Positions 4,753-6,069 of a DNA stretch of 6,069 bases are shown piece after piece. A program made the position numbers and the translations under genes. The notes under the pieces are model-generated. The model had not been told where the DNA came from. It ran no database searches and was given only the letters and a program-made list of their open reading frames with translations. The stretch covers positions 1 to 6,069 of the forward strand of contig JBLSDH010000028.1 in assembly GCA_052315415.1 (NCBI GenBank), given 5' to 3'. This stretch comes from Cuniculiplasma sp052315415 (GTDB lineage: Archaea; Thermoplasmatota; Thermoplasmata; Thermoplasmatales; Thermoplasmataceae). Every line of letters starts with the position of its first letter. Within the stretch, counting starts at the first letter, position 1.

Positions 4753-5826
4753 TCATATTAAATTCAACATTTTGATTTTATTTATTTTCCTGCATTCTGA
4801 TTTTTCATTCTTCATCATATGAGAAAATCTAAAACCTGATAAATCTTCTTTTTTATTAATTTTAAATTCATCAATTTTCAAGTCCAACATTTTTGAGTAA
4901 TTTTCATTGATACCTTCTTTCCAAAAGTAAAAAAATTTTACATCACTTGAATTGAAGTAAGCACCGTAATAGCTACCGTTAATTCCATAAAGTGAAGCTG
5001 TAAGAATTGGTGCGCCATTAAAACCAATGAACATATTATTTCTAAACTTAACAAATTTAGAATTTTCACTTATTACAGTAAAATTTTGAAATGGATTATA
5101 TGAAACTGCTGGTAAATTTCCATACCCGGTAGTCTGTGGAGTAATCCAGCCGTTTAAGGTGCTAATAGGTATGTATCCATTGCTCGGATCGAATAAAGTT
5201 CCATTTTCCAAATATTCTTTGGAAGCATATTTAAGATGGAAACTTCCAAGTTCATACTTAAAAACAACCTTTATTGCATAATTCATGAAGTTTCTCTGAA
5301 TGTTTGCACAAACCTCGTCTTTTGAAACATCCACAACAAGGTCAGGTATTCCATCCACAGTATAATGACCAGTGTAGTACTTCAGATTTGATACGTAATT
5401 AAGAGAACCGTTCTTAACCTTATATAAAGATACATTGTCATTATTGGATCCTTGGGCTGAAAAATCCATCAAACAATCAAAACATGGCAGGAAATATATA
5501 TTGTTTGCCTCCATATATTTAATATACCCTCTTTTTAGTATCCTTTTTTCATAAATATTATAAATGAAATATTGGCCTGTGAAATTTTGCGTCTCATTTA
5601 TTGAAATAAAATTTCCATTTCCAATATAAGATATTTGGTAATTATTTGAATAATTTACTGTAAATCCTAGATCATCACAATACTCTGTATTATTGATTAT
5701 ATTATAGGCAAAAAAAGACATATTATGCTCTCCATATTTTTGATCCCCATATGAAAAAAGCCATTCCAGAACATGGGATGAATTATAATATGGCATAAGG
5801 GCATAATTGGTCCCCTCATAATTCAT
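4753..5826 (-). CDS. Hypothetical sequon-rich extracytoplasmic protein, probably 5'-truncated
   Basis: I do not recognise a family. The 357-residue product is rich in Asn, Tyr, Phe and Ser and carries about 13 N-X-S/T sequons (for example N15, N35, N58, N81, N139, N208, N283, N309), as in glycosylated surface proteins of acidophilic archaea. It has a CFDC pair at 115-118, and alternating short hydrophobic and polar stretches suggest beta structure. It has no signal peptide and no membrane segment. The same frame stays open upstream of the ATG at 5826 for another 37 codons to a TAG at 5938-5940, with similar composition and three more sequons but no ATG or GTG. This suggests the true N-terminus was cut off by a rearrangement near 5940. 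The last ~46 residues are lysine-rich with no sequons and may be a degraded tail. A gene remnant is as likely as a working gene. Confidence 0.6.
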   Translation of the reverse strand: MNYEGTNYALMPYYNSSHVLEWLFSYGDQKYGEHNMSFFAYNIINNTEYCDDLGFTVNYSNNYQISYIGNGNFISINETQNFTGQYFIYNIYEKRILKRGYIKYMEANNIYFLPCFDCLMDFSAQGSNNDNVSLYKVKNGSLNYVSNLKYYTGHYTVDGIPDLVVDVSKDEVCANIQRNFMNYAIKVVFKYELGSFHLKYASKEYLENGTLFDPSNGYIPISTLNGWITPQTTGYGNLPAVSYNPFQNFTVISENSKFVKFRNNMFIGFNGAPILTASLYGINGSYYGAYFNSSDVKFFYFWKEGINENYSKMLDLKIDEFKINKKEDLSGFRFSHMMKNEKSECRKINKIKMLNLI

Positions 5827-5948
5827 ATAGCAATAGCTAAGATTTGAGAAATTTGATAATGAATAGCTTCTGTTAGTATTGAAGTTAAATTCTGAAAGTT
5901 TATTCCTTTTTGTTACATAGTAAATGCCAGAGGATTTCTAAAAACCCA

Positions 5949-5969
5949 TTCCCTGAACAGATAAGGGAA
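5949..5969. repeat. Short inverted repeat near the broken gene end
   Basis: TTCCCT (5949-5954) and AGGGAA (5964-5969) are perfect 6-bp arms around a 9-base spacer. They lie just outside the TAG that closes the upstream frame of the sequon-rich gene and before the rightward ORF at 6006. Possibly part of a mobile-element end; weak on its own. Confidence 0.3.
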
Positions 5970-5975
5970 CAATAA

Positions 5976-5983
5976 CATTTATT
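5976..5983 (+). promoter_or_regulatory. Possible TATA box of the right-edge ORF
   Basis: CATTTATT is centred about 26 bp upstream of the GTG at 6006, the same spacing as at other leaderless starts in this window. It supports GTG 6006 as a real start, but the box is a weak match. Confidence 0.3.
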
Positions 5984-6005
5984 CATGGGATAGCCATGTT
6001 ACTGT

Positions 6006-6069
6006 GTGAGTGACCTTTACGACACAGTTCTTAGGGAAAAGTACAGGCAATATTTTGTGAATGATCCAC
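6006..6069 (+). CDS. Start of an unidentified ORF running off the right edge
   Basis: From GTG 6006 the frame is open to the window end and begins (V/M)SDLYDTVLREKYRQYF, a charged, helix-like start. The frame is closed by TAG at 5991-5993 just upstream, so the start must be near 6006. The DNA here looks less AT-rich than the genes to the left. The abrupt change beside a truncated surface-protein gene makes a transposase or other mobile-element gene plausible, but 21 codons are too few to assign a family. Confidence 0.4.
   Translation, partial: MSDLYDTVLREKYRQYFVNDP

Noticed and set aside
5899..5986. Minus-strand short ORF from the ATG at 5986 that might supply a signal peptide to the sequon-rich gene
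   Set aside because: It is in a different frame, ends after about 28 codons, and lacks the charged start plus continuous hydrophobic core of a signal peptide.
1..6069. CRISPR array or tandem repeats
   Set aside because: No regularly spaced repeated units were seen on reading through the window; the only repeats are the short inverted and direct ones listed.

Overview
The window looks like a piece of a low-GC, compact archaeal genome, most likely from the Thermoplasmatales and their acidophilic relatives (Thermoplasma, Ferroplasma, Cuniculiplasma type). The evidence is two tRNA genes without an encoded CCA, an archaeal-type geranylgeranyl-reductase-like flavoprotein, an archaeal-style TruA, and start codons with no Shine-Dalgarno sequence but a TATA-like box about 25 bp upstream, which implies leaderless mRNAs. 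The genus is inference; no marker in the window fixes it.

Layout. At 1-221 the C-terminal end of a tyrosine recombinase/integrase (catalytic Tyr at codon 15-17) reads rightwards and runs in frame, antisense, through the whole tRNA-Lys(CTT) gene at 127-200. A second minus-strand tRNA, tRNA-Gly(TCC), lies at 356-430. A promoter region at 431-526 serves the tRNA-Gly leftwards and an SDR oxidoreductase rightwards, and has a perfect 10-bp-arm inverted repeat between the two TATA boxes. The SDR (527-1267, FabG-like) converges on a second, different SDR (1270-1965, minus) with only 2 bp between the stop codons. Upstream of the second SDR is truA (1987-2739, minus, TTG start), which is divergent from a compact FAD-dependent geranylgeranyl-reductase-like protein (2779-3762, plus) across a 39-bp gap that appears to hold one shared AT-rich promoter.

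The right third is more accessory in character. It holds a solitary D12-class (Dam/DpnM-like) adenine methyltransferase (3846-4697, minus), an Asn/Tyr-rich protein full of N-glycosylation sequons and lacking a visible signal peptide or membrane anchor (4753-5826, minus, probably a 5'-truncated surface-protein gene), and the first codons of an unidentified rightward ORF (from 6006) that may be a mobile-element gene.

Functionally, truA and the two tRNAs belong to translation. The two SDRs and the flavoprotein are redox enzymes, probably of lipid or small-molecule metabolism with unknown substrates. The edges carry signs of mobile DNA. I see no CRISPR array, no complete transposon and no convincing new multi-gene system. 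The most interesting points are the integrase tail encoded by antisense tRNA, a tRNA-Gly with C instead of U at position 55, the palindrome between the divergent promoters, and the shared leaderless promoter of truA and the flavoprotein.
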